A stretch of 64,000 bases of DNA from Anisus vortex (GCA_949126835.1 OX421507.1:7649621-7713620); one strand, 5' to 3'. Counted from the stretch's first letter, positions 35,072-45,754 are shown. The notes: a model not told the origin generated them from the letters alone. Made by a program: numbers and translations.

Positions 35072-35293
35072 TTCGGACCTAGTTGATCCATAGGGCCGGC
35101 GAAGCAGCGTTCACCAGTTTCAGCGGATTGCTTGGGCGTGGCCAGCACAATGCCCAGCCATCTATTTATTTTATCCCGACTAATCTCGGGTACTAATCAG
35201 AGCAGGGACACCTTTCAGTCCCGGGTACAGATTCTAGTCTTCACCAGGATTCGAGCCCCTTTCCTTCGCTTCGCTAACTTAACGCGCTACCCC
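35072..35293 (-). mobile_element. SINE family A
   Basis: It runs from 'ttgatccatagggccggcga' to 'gcgctaccccc', with the B-box complement 'aggattcgagccc' in between. It has the middle block 'gcacaatgcccagcc' and 'taatctcgggta', absent from the copy at 34486, so at least two length variants exist. Confidence 0.8.
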
Positions 35294-35514
35294 CATTTGG
35301 GAACATAACGAAAATAAATATATATATATTTTTTAATAATAATTCTGTCTGGGGCTATGTATGACTATAAAAAAAAGTCTTTAACTCCTCCCCGTACTCA
35401 AAATCTCATAAGCTGGATCCCACCTCTTTCAGTGGTTATATATTTACAGTGTGTAAAAAAAAGTAAGACCAGCGGCATACAAATATCCGTGGCAGTGGCA
35501 TACAAAAGAATGTA

Positions 35515-35686
35515 TTGCCGCACAATGCCCAGCCGCTTTACTTTTAAATACAACCCACTGTCGTATACTTATCATGGCTGGGTAGGCTCAGCGAAATTTT
35601 CAAGAACCTAGCCCTTCACCAGGATTCGAACCCAGGACCATCGACTCGACAGCCGAGCGTGCAATCCCGCTATGCCCCCATGCCGC
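35515..35686 (-). mobile_element. SINE family A, head and body
   Basis: Contains 'cacaatgcccagccgc', 'atggctgggtaggctc', the B-box complement 'aggattcgaacccagg' and the A-box side 'cccgctatgccccc'. The distal tail is missing. Confidence 0.75.
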
Positions 35687-35691
35687 ACGTG

Positions 35692-35762
35692 ACACACGAA
35701 GGGCTCCTTCGTGATTTCTACGTATTTTCCCCCGTCGATAGGACGTGGTGTGTCCGCTGGGT
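35692..35762 (-). mobile_element. Fragment of palindromic MITE (family P)
   Basis: Ends 'gacgtggtgtgtccgctggg' followed by TA, matching the right arm of the complete copy. The left arm is degraded. Confidence 0.6.
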
Positions 35763-35940
35763 ATCTCCGTGGCATCCTGGGGCCGGAACAAGACCACCGT
35801 AAGTATTTACGATGGTCTTGGCCGGAACCTGGCGAACGAACTTCAAACACACTCGACGCGACTTTTAATATTTGTGTTGAGTCTATATGTATGCCTATGT
35901 AGGCTGAACATCTATATAGAACTGTAATAATATGTAGGCC

Positions 35941-36000
35941 TATATAACACTAATTGACTAATTGATAATTGATAGCCGTTCTGATATTTAATAAGGTTAC
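35941..36000. repeat. 60-bp flank duplication, left copy
   Basis: Starts TATATAACACTAATTG and ends AAGGTTAC, directly abutting the left LTR. It is identical by eye to 43160-43219, on the other side of the element. Confidence 0.9.
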
Positions 36001-36599
36001 TGTCACGTAGAAATCAGCTACTGACGTTAGATGATATTTTTAGTAATGTATTATTATATATTATTTTGATTCATATCCATCTTGGATCTCACAAGGTTGT
36101 ATAAGAATTTATATTGATGTTATTGAATTAGATTTGATGTTTATTTGACTCGTCGCGATATGAATCTTTTGTGTATAAAGTGATTTAGATAAACTGTACC
36201 TTAATATATAGGAAATCCACAATCCTGTTTGAAATTGAACACAATTTTATTCCAACAAGTTGAGATGATAAAATATAACAATACCACAGAATACATGTAC
36301 CAGTATTATATAATGAAACTTAATCAGTTGAGATTCTTCTATAATGAGTTAAGCCGTAATCCTATCTTTAAGAAAGTGGTCAAAAACAGTCCTCACACAT
36401 TAGCGCCCAAACTAGAACTAAAACTAAACGGTATTCCACCCTCGTGCATATGACGTATTTTATAGCTATGACGTAGTGTCTAGACATATGCATGTTTTAT
36501 TCCTAACACGGAAACATTTCGGGTTTAAGATTATTTCATTTTAACTTTAGTTAATAATAACAGAACCAATATAATATGGAAATAAATCTACTCGTAACA
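36001..36599 (-). repeat. 3' LTR of the Ty3/gypsy element
   Basis: Starts TGTCACGTAG and ends CTCGTAACA on +; same length and, by eye, same sequence as 42557-43155. A 74-codon open frame inside it on + is present in both LTRs simply because they are identical. Confidence 0.95.
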
Positions 36600-36600
36600 C

Positions 36601-36613
36601 TCGCCCCCCCCTT
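36601..36613 (-). other. Polypurine tract
   Basis: On the - strand it reads AAGGGGGGGGCGA, two bases from the LTR edge. This is the expected position of the plus-strand DNA synthesis primer of an LTR retrotransposon. Confidence 0.75.
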
Positions 36614-37462
36614 AAGACACAAAGGAATTACAGACAGCGTTAAGTATGGAATTCTTTGTAGAGTACCCATAAAATGAACCGAATTCCCAAACTTTTCGTA
36701 AGATTTAATTGACTATTGGACAATCTTTTAAAGATTAAAATGAACCATATATTACATATCCCTTAATAACAAAGTCGCTATTATGGAATCCCTTATCACA
36801 TTATTCTATCAATGATTATTAATTAAACATTTATTTATCAATTAATATTTACAATTATGATTATTGTGTGTACAACGTTGACCAGAAAACTATTACCACC
36901 AATAACCAATTCCCACAGAATTGATATGAATTACCCAAATAAGTGGAACCGATTAATAATTGAATATATAATTCTTTAGAAAATTTAATTTATTTATAAC
37001 CGATCACTGTATCATTAACTAATGATTTTCAGTTATTATATGATTATTATGATGTCTCAATTATGACATCAAGAATATTTAAAAAAAAAATGTTATAATC
37101 TCAGCTGATTTAGCTTTTACATAGCATAAAATAAGACATCCAAATTATAACATGACGACATAGAAACAAACAATTTTCAAAACACATCAATAATCAATTG
37201 AACAAACACAAGTGTGGATGTATTCAAGTTAAATACCGGTGTGTGTGCAATTGCTGTATGCAATAGTTACCTTTTACCTTACAACGTATGATTGTTTCTA
37301 GTAGAATTTGAAGTTTTGTTCTGTAATGTCTCATATTGCAATATTTCAAAACATAGTTTATTTATTGTCATATTTACAATAATATAAATGTTAATCAATA
37401 CAATGAATGACATAAAAGAAAACATTTAATGAGAAACTGACTTTCATCTTCTGGTTTACCAG

Positions 37463-40400
37463 TTACATGCGCGACAACGTCTCAGCGACCACATTTTGTT
37501 TACCTGGTAAATATACCACATTTAAATTATATGCTTGGAGGAATAAGCTCCAGCGAATAATTCTTTGGTTCTGTTTAACCCTGGAAAGGAAAACTAAAGG
37601 GTTATGATCAGTTAAAATATCAATTGGATATGGAGAACCATTGATATAAAAATCAAAATGTTTCAATGCCAGGATTAATCCTAAAAGTTCCTTTTCTATC
37701 ACACTATAGTTTCTTTGATGCTTATCAAATTTTTGAGAGTAAAAACTAATCGGGTGTTCCAGTGAATCATCACCCTTTTGGGAAATGACCGCTCCCATCC
37801 CTGTATCACACGCGTCAACGGTAATTTTAAAGGGTTTACTGTAATTGGGTGTTACTAATACAGGTGCCTCAGAAAGAACATCTTTTAATTTATCAAAGGC
37901 CTGGTGGCATTCATTAGACCATTTGAAAGTGCAATTCTTCTTTAATAGATTTGTTAATGGACATGCAATGGTTGAGAAATTTTGACAGAACCGACGGTAG
38001 TACCCCGCCATCCCGAGAAAACTACGGAGTTGTTTACAGGTTTCAGGAACAGGGAACTCACGAATAGCCTTAACCTTTGCATTTAATGGTTTTACCAAAC
38101 CATTTCCCACTATGTGACCTAGATACTCGATGGTTGCATGGCAGAACTGACTCTTAGTCAAGTTAATGGTGAGATTAGAATGAGTCAATTTCGTAAATAA
38201 CAAATGTAGTTGATCTAAATGAGATTTAAAATCGTCACTAAAGACAACAATATCATCGAGGTATGCATGACATTTAGGAATGTCCTGAGTAATGGTATTT
38301 ATTAACCGTTGAAAAGTAGAGGGTGCATTAACCATACCAAAGGGCATGACCTTAAATTTGTACAGTCCGTCAGGGGTTACAAACGATGATATCTCCTGAG
38401 CCCTCTCCGTCAGTGGAATCTGAAAATACGCCGTCAATAGGTCAATTTTCGTCACAAACTTAGCATTACTCACTTGATCTATTAGATCGTCGATTCTTGG
38501 TATTGGATAGGAATCAGTTTTTGTCACTTTGTTTACCTTACGGTAGTCCACACAAAACCTCATGGATCCATCGGCCTTAGGTACCAATACGCAAGGGGAA
38601 GACCAGTCACTACTACTAGGTGTAATAATGTCATTGTCAAGCATGTAGCGAACCTCTTTACGGATGCATTCTAACTGGATAGGATTTGACCTGTATGGAT
38701 GTTGTTTAATAGCTTTAGTATTTTCATTTAAAATAACATCATGCTTAACCACACTAGTTCTACTAGGTACATCTCCAAATAAATGGATATTTTCATTAAT
38801 TAGACCTTTGATAGCGGATTGTTCGCAATCAGGTAAATGTGCCAATTTTTCATTTAGGTTTTTTAGAGCCTTTGTATTTTGCAGTTTGCTTTCTGCCACT
38901 TCACGCTCAATTTCGGGTGAATTATTCCCGACTTTAATAACAGTGTTTACCGAGGCAACAACTTTTTGTTCTTCTCTGGTAATGTATGGTTTCAACATAT
39001 TGATATGGCACACTCGTTGCGATTTCCGTCTATCAGGGGTCTTTACAAGATAGTTAACCTCACTAAGCTTAGCCATAACCTCGTAGGGTCCTGTAAACTT
39101 GGCACTCAGGGGTTGACCAGACAGTGGCGTCAGCATGAGAACTTTATCACCAGGTTGGAAGATACGGGTTCTTGCGTTGACGTCATAATAGACCTTCATC
39201 TTGTCTTGTGCCTGCAAAAGATTAGATCTGACAACTTTTAATGCATTATACAGTCTATTTTTAAAATTTTCCACGTATGTCAGTAGACCAGTGTCTTCAG
39301 TGGATGACAACCATGTCTCTTGTAACAGCTTTAGTGGTCCACGAACTGTGTGTCCGAATACCAGTTCAAAGGGACTGAAACCAAGAGATTCTTGTACAGC
39401 CTCTCTGGTTGCGAAGAGTGCGAAGGGAATACCACGATCCCAGTCGTCGTTATGCTCGAAACAGAAAGTACGGAGCATGTTTTTCAATGTTTGGTGGTAT
39501 CGTTCCAGTGCGCCTTGACTCTGTGGATGATATGCACTCGATACTGCATGACGAATACCCAGCCGTTCTAAGACTTGGCGAAATAACTTCGATGTGAAAT
39601 TTGAACTCTGATCTGACTGCACGGTTTTCGGAAGACCATATCGGGTGAAGAATCCGATAAGTGCATCAGATATTTTGTCGGCATTGATGCTACGTAGAGG
39701 AATAGCCTCTGGAAATCTCGTTGCCGAACACATTATAGTGAACAGATACTGGTGGCCAGCCTTAGTTTTAGGCAACGGACCGACGCAGTCTATAATGATG
39801 TGACTGAAGGGTTCTGAGAATGCTGGTATGGGTCGTAGAGGAGCTACCGGAATGGTCTGATTCGGCTTGCCGACCATCTGGCAGACATGACATGATCTGC
39901 AAAACGATGTGACGTCACGACGTAGGCCAGACCAGAAGAAATATGGAAGAATCCTGTCGAAGGTTTTCTGTATCCCTAGGTGACCAGCATACGGTGAATC
40001 ATGGGCCATATGTAGTATGTCCTTGCGGTAAACATTGGGTACCACGATTTGATGTACTTCGCTGCATGTTTCATCGTCGTTTTCTTTCCCTCTCCATTTC
40101 CTCATCAACAACTCGTCCCTCAGGTAATAACCTGTGGCCATTGTTTCTAACTCTCCTTCATTCTTTGCTTCCTCTTTTAGCTTCCCAATCTCTGGATCTT
40201 TGCCTTGAGCAAGAATGAGTAGTTGTCTAGGCGACAAATTATTTTGATCAGTATGACTTGAGTGACCACCTAGAACATCCGCCATGAAGGTTGCTTGTAA
40301 GTCAATCTCTGGTGTTGGTTCTGGTTTCTTTGTCGATTCATTAGTCATCTGCTGTTTCTCCATAGCTCTGGTGATAACACATACTGAATTTTCAGTATTC

Positions 40401-42277
40401 CTACACTGAACAGAGTCTTTAGTTTCTTTAAGTACAGGATGTACCTGATTCTTGGCAATGTCACTTCCTAAAAGTAATGAAATGCCTCTGTAGGGAAATT
40501 TCTTCACTATCCCAACAATAACAGATCCAGTGAAGTAATTACTCTTCAACTGTATACGATGTAACGGTGCCGTGAGTGTTCCAGCCATAGTACTGATTAA
40601 GGCATACTGGCCTGTATGAGTCAATTTCGACGTTGGTACAGTATTCTTCAACAGTAGAGATATATCAGCACCGGAGTCACGTAGAATTTTAATCTTCCGT
40701 TCTCTAGCTTGATTATCTATAGGTGACACATAGCCCTCGCTAACATCCGATAGCATGCACTCGGGTAGTTCTCTGCCTACTGAGTTTCTTGCTACACTAC
40801 TGCCTCCATAAGTAAACGTTTTATTTACTGATTGTTCATCTGTCACACTCCCTTTGGAGTTGAAACTAGAATGTTCAATAGCCTCGGTCTTCATTTCAAA
40901 GACTTTTTCCGACTTTGAGCAACTTGGACATGCGTGTTTCGCCATCTCCTCATGACTAACATCAGATGTCTTTCTTTCAGCTTTAATTCTTTTGTGGGCA
41001 GTTTTATTTATGTGAGTTTCAGTTTGTACTGCGATGTGTGATAAAACCACGTTGTTCTTGTTTTTAATGGGTCTTTTCTCTTTATGTAGACTCCAACAAT
41101 TCTCTTTTATATGTCCATCTTTCTTACAGAATGTACAGGTAATTCTCTTTTGTACAAAACTTGAATTCTCTTGTTTATCGGCTTTTTGTTTACTTTTATC
41201 CTCTGTCGATCTTAACTTCCTCTCTGTATTACTGTTTTGAGTCCTCAAACTTGTTCTGTCATTTTGAACATAATGGCTATGCGGGTGAATAATGACGTAT
41301 TCATCGGCTTTTACTGCTGCTTGTTCTGCTATTTCAATACCACGATCAGCCAAATGAACTTTTATATCAGTGCGAATCTTCTCAGTAAAATCCTCCATCA
41401 GTATGAGATTATATAGTTTCTCATAATCTTTATTCACATTCTTAGAACGTAACCATCGATCAAAATACTTTTTCTCTAATCTCAGGAAATCAACATGTGA
41501 AACTTCTGGTTCCTTCTTGTACTCACGATATAACTTTCGATACTTTTCTGGAGTTAGAACATAACTCAATAGTACTCTGCTCTTTATTAGTTCATAATCA
41601 TTGCATTCCTCTGGAGTCATATTCAATACAACATCTAGAGCCTTGCCTTTTGTTAGAGCTGAACGTAAAAGTACTGCTTTCTTATCTTCAGGAAATTTAT
41701 AATCGATCGAGTTTCTCTCAAAGACCATAAAGAACTCATCAATCTCTATGTTCTCCATGCTTGGGACATGCTTTTTAAACTTATATAGTTCTACATTATT
41801 TGTTTCTTGAATCGTATGAGTTGACGAACGAGACTTTGCCAATTCAATCCTTTCATTACTAGCGATTCTTTCTTTTTCCAATTCTTTCTCCTTCAATTGT
41901 AATTGTACTTCTATTCTTTTACCCTCCAATTGTAATTCTAACTTCTTCATTTCTAACTGGAATTTCATGTCCGCACTTAGTTCATTTCCATTCATTTTAA
42001 ATTCATGGTTATTTATGTCTGTTTTCAGGGTTTCTGATACATTGAGAACCACTGATTCTTCATTATTCATAGTATTTTCTTCAAGCATTCTACCATGTCT
42101 TTTCAAACAGTCCTTAATATCTTGAATCAATTTACTCCTTACTGGTGTAACTTCAGTAATGTCTATTCCCAGAGAATTTGCCATCTCTTTTAACTGGGTT
42201 AGTGACATACTATTTAACTGTTCTGACGTGATAGCAAAAATATTCAATTGCTCCAACGTAAGATTAGCTTCCGCCAT
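37463..42277 (-). CDS. gag-pol: Gag-Pol polyprotein, integrase before reverse transcriptase
   Basis: 1604 codons without interruption. In order: Gag with helical region (about 1-340); CCHC zinc knuckle near 379 (CTFCKKDGHIKENCW); aspartic protease near 534 (DSGADISLL) with LLLGSDIAK later; integrase H2C2 finger at about 750-800; integrase core with Asp near 829 (IIIDCVGPLP), Asp near 888 (SDQSSNF) and Glu 36 residues on (QGALERYHQ), a normal DD35E; GPY/F module (KFTGPYEV); reverse transcriptase with KIDLLTAYFQIPL and YLDD near 1338; RNase H from about 1487 to the end. The GPY/F module and reverse transcriptase are Ty3/gypsy-like, but integrase precedes reverse transcriptase, as in Gmr1-type elements. 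At the C-terminus, where RNase H usually has VADALSR with catalytic Asp, it reads VAETLSR. Gag and Pol share one frame, so no frameshift is needed. Confidence 0.95.
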   Translation of the reverse strand: MAEANLTLEQLNIFAITSEQLNSMSLTQLKEMANSLGIDITEVTPVRSKLIQDIKDCLKRHGRMLEENTMNNEESVVLNVSETLKTDINNHEFKMNGNELSADMKFQLEMKKLELQLEGKRIEVQLQLKEKELEKERIASNERIELAKSRSSTHTIQETNNVELYKFKKHVPSMENIEIDEFFMVFERNSIDYKFPEDKKAVLLRSALTKGKALDVVLNMTPEECNDYELIKSRVLLSYVLTPEKYRKLYREYKKEPEVSHVDFLRLEKKYFDRWLRSKNVNKDYEKLYNLILMEDFTEKIRTDIKVHLADRGIEIAEQAAVKADEYVIIHPHSHYVQNDRTSLRTQNSNTERKLRSTEDKSKQKADKQENSSFVQKRITCTFCKKDGHIKENCWSLHKEKRPIKNKNNVVLSHIAVQTETHINKTAHKRIKAERKTSDVSHEEMAKHACPSCSKSEKVFEMKTEAIEHSSFNSKGSVTDEQSVNKTFTYGGSSVARNSVGRELPECMLSDVSEGYVSPIDNQARERKIKILRDSGADISLLLKNTVPTSKLTHTGQYALISTMAGTLTAPLHRIQLKSNYFTGSVIVGIVKKFPYRGISLLLGSDIAKNQVHPVLKETKDSVQCRNTENSVCVITRAMEKQQMTNESTKKPEPTPEIDLQATFMADVLGGHSSHTDQNNLSPRQLLILAQGKDPEIGKLKEEAKNEGELETMATGYYLRDELLMRKWRGKENDDETCSEVHQIVVPNVYRKDILHMAHDSPYAGHLGIQKTFDRILPYFFWSGLRRDVTSFCRSCHVCQMVGKPNQTIPVAPLRPIPAFSEPFSHIIIDCVGPLPKTKAGHQYLFTIMCSATRFPEAIPLRSINADKISDALIGFFTRYGLPKTVQSDQSSNFTSKLFRQVLERLGIRHAVSSAYHPQSQGALERYHQTLKNMLRTFCFEHNDDWDRGIPFALFATREAVQESLGFSPFELVFGHTVRGPLKLLQETWLSSTEDTGLLTYVENFKNRLYNALKVVRSNLLQAQDKMKVYYDVNARTRIFQPGDKVLMLTPLSGQPLSAKFTGPYEVMAKLSEVNYLVKTPDRRKSQRVCHINMLKPYITREEQKVVASVNTVIKVGNNSPEIEREVAESKLQNTKALKNLNEKLAHLPDCEQSAIKGLINENIHLFGDVPSRTSVVKHDVILNENTKAIKQHPYRSNPIQLECIRKEVRYMLDNDIITPSSSDWSSPCVLVPKADGSMRFCVDYRKVNKVTKTDSYPIPRIDDLIDQVSNAKFVTKIDLLTAYFQIPLTERAQEISSFVTPDGLYKFKVMPFGMVNAPSTFQRLINTITQDIPKCHAYLDDIVVFSDDFKSHLDQLHLLFTKLTHSNLTINLTKSQFCHATIEYLGHIVGNGLVKPLNAKVKAIREFPVPETCKQLRSFLGMAGYYRRFCQNFSTIACPLTNLLKKNCTFKWSNECHQAFDKLKDVLSEAPVLVTPNYSKPFKITVDACDTGMGAVISQKGDDSLEHPISFYSQKFDKHQRNYSVIEKELLGLILALKHFDFYINGSPYPIDILTDHNPLVFLSRVKQNQRIIRWSLFLQAYNLNVVYLPGKQNVVAETLSRM

Positions 42278-42534
42278 GTTTTATATTTATGACGTAAATA
42301 GAAGATAAAAAATTTCAACTTTACCTTTTATAAAGTCCTTTGAAATATTTTACACCACTGTTAATTTGTAGAAGATAAATTTTAAGGATGGTTGTGTACA
42401 AAGCTGAAAACAGTATGTCCGAACACAGACAGTGCCTCCCACGTAGACAGAATTTGAATAAATATTTGTTGTAAATCGTTTTCACTAAAACAGTTGTATA
42501 TTCTCAATTTCTTATACATACAAACTTTAGATCC

Positions 42535-42552
42535 AGGACTTGAGCCCCCAAT
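42535..42552 (-). other. Candidate primer-binding site
   Basis: On the - strand, a few bases after the LTR, the sequence reads TGGGGGCTCAAGTCCTGG. A primer-binding site begins TGG, the complement of a tRNA CCA end. The matching tRNA was not identified. Confidence 0.45.
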
Positions 42553-42556
42553 CTTT

Positions 42557-43155
42557 TGTCACGTAGAAATCAGCTACTGACGTTAGATGATATTTTTAGT
42601 AATGTATTATTATATATTATTTTGATTCATATCCATCTTGGATCTCACAAGGTTGTATAAGAATTTATATTGATGTTATTGAATTAGATTTGATGTTTAT
42701 TTGACTCGTCGCGATATGAATCTTTTGTGTATAAAGTGATTTAGATAAACTGTACCTTAATATATAGGAAATCCACAATCCTGTTTGAAATTGAACACAA
42801 TTTTATTCCAACAAGTTGAGATGATAAAATATAACAATACCACAGAATACATGTACCAGTATTATATAATGAAACTTAATCAGTTGAGATTCTTCTATAA
42901 TGAGTTAAGCCGTAATCCTATCTTTAAGAAAGTGGTCAAAAACAGTCCTCACACATTAGCGCCCAAACTAGAACTAAAACTAAACGGTATTCCACCCTCG
43001 TGCATATGACGTATTTTATAGCTATGACGTAGTGTCTAGACATATGCATGTTTTATTCCTAACACGGAAACATTTCGGGTTTAAGATTATTTCATTTTAA
43101 CTTTAGTTAATAATAACAGAACCAATATAATATGGAAATAAATCTACTCGTAACA
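42557..43155 (-). repeat. 5' LTR of the Ty3/gypsy element
   Basis: Identical by eye to 36001-36599. It contains the promoter side for the - strand gag-pol frame; the ATG of the frame is 280 bases inside. Confidence 0.95.
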
Positions 43156-43159
43156 CTAC

Positions 43160-43219
43160 TATATAACACTAATTGACTAATTGATAATTGATAGCCGTTC
43201 TGATATTTAATAAGGTTAC
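43160..43219. repeat. 60-bp flank duplication, right copy
   Basis: Matches 35941-36000 and is separated from the LTR by four unrelated bases (CTAC). The sequence then continues with 'cctatctc', which is presumably the original right flank. Confidence 0.9.
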
Positions 43220-44065
43220 CCTATCTCATTAGTTTAATATCTCTATTAGCATTCGTCTGGCCGAGCCCATACTTCTTCGGCCCTGTTTCACTGCCTACGT
43301 TCACACCTCGGATGGGAACCGCTTCTCTCTACGTCATTTTCTATGAATTACACTAACACACACAGGCCTACGCTGATGGAGCATCCGCAAAGGGGGCCCG
43401 TGAAAGTAGGTCAACGATTATTTCACCTACTTTTGCTTTCGTCAATTTCGTTTTTTTTTTTAAATTTGGTTTGCTTTGCTCTTTTGTTGAATTTGTGTTC
43501 TGTTTTAAAGGAGGGTGATTAAAACATTTATAATAATCAATATGCATAAATAAAACAATTTATATACATTTTGTAAAGTGGTCACAATTTGGATAGGCCT
43601 ACATCAACCCACTCAACGTTCTTATAGCCTATTATTAAAGAAGGGGACCTTTTGATATTAGTGTGTCAAAGTAGGGCTTCTAATTTAGGCATATTCAGCG
43701 TGCCAGCAGCTTAGAAGTTATCCGGCTCTTCTCTTGTAGTAGGGACCTGAATGAAATGTCTTTTTAGGGGTCTTTCGCGTGCCGTTGAAAATTGCTCTGT
43801 ATGCCATATTATGTTGATGCTTTATTATTCTCAACCATCTAAGCTTATTTCATCTTATTTCATCGTATCTTATTTCATAACCAAAACAAAACAAAATACT
43901 TTAGGCCAAGTTTAAACTAGATCTAGATCTATAGCTTTTTAAAAAAATACGTGTGCAGTTTTATTTTAAATTTAGCCTACCCACTCTATCGGAAATTCCC
44001 GTAACGTACGCCATGTTGTTTGAACTATCGTGGCCTGGTAACTGGCACACTCGAGATCGTAAACA
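43220..44065. other. Intergenic DNA before the THAP gene
   Basis: No gene is supported. It includes a hAT-B terminal fragment at 43763-43806 ('ggtctttcgcgtgccgttga', compare 60053). Sequence becomes richer in CpG from about 43995, next to the THAP start. Confidence 0.45.
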
Positions 44066-44247
44066 ATGTCACATTTATCCAATTTACACATTTTAGGTAT
44101 AGTGAAAAGATCATGTGTTACAAATAAAAGATTATACAAATTTTGTTGCGCGAAGTATTGCTCTAACAATGCAAAAGCTATCGACACCAGAACAAATAAA
44201 CAAGTTAAGCTGCACGGTTTTCCGAATCCAGAACAAGAACCGGAACG
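44066..44247 (+). CDS. THAP-domain protein, exon 1
   Basis: Starts AACAATGT. The exon gives 60 codons plus two bases, ending GAACG|GTAAGT (phase 2). It carries the first half of a THAP zinc finger: Cys28-x3-Cys32 (CAKYC) and the LHGFP segment that matches the FHRFP region of THAP proteins. The second half is on the exon at 45015, which joins in frame. THAP domains are C2CH DNA-binding domains found in host transcription factors and in P-element transposases. The 23-residue stretch before the first Cys is longer than usual, so a later start cannot be excluded, although no later ATG is present. Confidence 0.85.
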
Positions 44248-45014
44248 GTAAGTAAGTGAATCTGTTAGCCTAGGCCTAAGTCTAAGTCCGTTAAAAATAA
44301 TAATCGAATAGTATTTTAATAGACTAGATTATATTGATCCGTTCATGACTAATACTAATTTTAACTCAGCTTAAAATTATTTTTCACATTTTATGTCACT
44401 AAGCCCTAATGCCTAATAGTAATAGTAGTAATAGTTCCTAATAGTAATAAGGCCCTAAGGGCCCTAAGCCTAAGGGTAAAAATTGTAGGCCTATTATATT
44501 TGTATGGCCACTTTGATTTAACTTAGGACTTTAGGCATAAGACTAGACCTATTAGGCATTAGGCCTACCAAATATTACAATTTTAAATCTAATTACTAAC
44601 CGAAACTACACCATGTGCATGTCAACATATAAATTACTCAAGTGTAGGCTAAAAGAAATCCATTTCCTAGAAAAATTCAAATCGAAGTAGGCCTACATTT
44701 TAAGATTTCACCATTATCAATAACCTAGACCTAGTCTAGGCTAGTTTCCAGATCTATTTCATTTTGTATTTAGGCTACATGATCGTCAGGGGTGGGTTAG
44801 GGGGAAGGGCAATGTCCAAACTGGATATTAAAATAACTATATTTAGGCTTAGGTATATATAGACAAATTACATAAAATAAAATTTCAAATTTGTTTTGTT
44901 TAGAATTATAGTGCCTACTGCATAATAAAGTATATGCCCTATTGATCAATCTAGTAAAAAATAACTTAGTTTTTATATATTAATATTATTGTACATTATA
45001 TTACCATTATTTAG
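44248..45014 (+). other. Intron of the THAP gene
   Basis: GTAAGT to TTATTTAG. AT-rich, with many 'taggccta' and 'gccctaa' phrases and no other feature seen. Confidence 0.75.
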
Positions 45015-45351
45015 GTGTATGAAGTGGATAATAAATATAAGGCGTGCAGACCTAACTCTGGAACTTATCAACACTCAAAAAGTATGTTCTGCACATTTTG
45101 AGCCTGGGGCGTACTCCTGCCCATCAAACATATCCCAGTCTCGGCTGCTGCCAACAGCCATACCTACTATCATCACCTTTCCCTACCCAAAACATGCTGA
45201 GAAGTTGCCACCTAAACCTCCAAGCCCCAAAGGATTGAAAAGAAGCACCACACGCCGGAGGACTCGATCCGCAATTAAAAGAGTACGGAACAGAGCTGCT
45301 GAAAAAGAAGTTAGAAGCAAGGCACACTTTAAACTAAAAAAAACATTTTAA
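45015..45351 (+). CDS. THAP-domain protein, exon 2
   Basis: Acceptor TTATTTAG|GTGTAT restores an Arg codon. The exon completes the THAP domain: Trp65 (CMKWI), Cys85-x2-His88 (VCSAHF) and the C-terminal signature LLPTAIPTI. The ligands are Cys28, Cys32, Cys85 and His88. A Pro-rich linker and a strongly basic tail (RSTTRRRTRSAIKRV, then KAHFKLKK) follow, and the frame ends at TAA. The predicted protein has 172 residues, short for a THAP protein and without a coiled coil or transposase domain. An ATTAAA lies just after the stop. A weak alternative donor (AAAAGA|GTACGG, phase 0) could instead join this exon to the MADF exon. Confidence 0.85.
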
Positions 45352-45561
45352 AATTAAAATATTTTAACAATTCATCATCCAAACTAGATTGATTTTTCAA
45401 TTTTTTCAAACATATTTTTTGATGCTCCCTTTTGCATTACTAAAGGAAAATGTTTTCTTGAACACTCCCCTTTTTTTTTATATACATGTAAATGAACACA
45501 CACAAAAAAACAGCTACCTTCAAATAGTTTTCTTGTGTGACTACAATGGCTGGAATCCATC

Positions 45562-45754
45562 CACTGGCATTGCAAGGGATTTGGAGGCCCGGGGGCTTGG
45601 CCTCTTTAGGGGCCCCTGCATTTTGACATTTGACTTTGACATTATGACATGAGAAAAAACAATTCGGACACTCCTTTGGGGGCCCCCTCATGTAGGGGCC
45701 CGGGGGGACTTTTGAATTTGGACCCCCCATCCCCCTCCCCTAGCTAGGCCACTG
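45562..45754. mobile_element. hAT-type MITE, 193 bp
   Basis: Starts CACTGGCATTGC, ends GCTAGGCCACTG, and is flanked by AATCCATC on both sides (45554-45561 and 45755-45762). It is rich in 'ggggcccc' blocks, like the MITE at 29954-30288. No coding capacity. Confidence 0.8.

Larger units (their letters stand above)
36001..43155 (-). mobile_element. Complete Ty3/gypsy LTR retrotransposon with Gmr1-like domain order
   Basis: Two 599-bp LTRs in direct orientation, each TGT...ACA, enclose one long gag-pol frame on the - strand. A polypurine tract (- strand, complement of 36601-36613) abuts the downstream LTR, and a TGG-type primer-binding candidate lies about six bases inside the upstream LTR. The LTRs are identical by eye, so the insertion is recent. 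Length is 7155 bp. Target duplication is abnormal (see the flanking repeats). Confidence 0.95.

Noticed and set aside
36229..36453. 74-codon + strand gene, repeated at 42785-43009
   Set aside because: It lies inside the two identical LTRs, antisense to the element; its repetition reflects LTR identity and not gene duplication.
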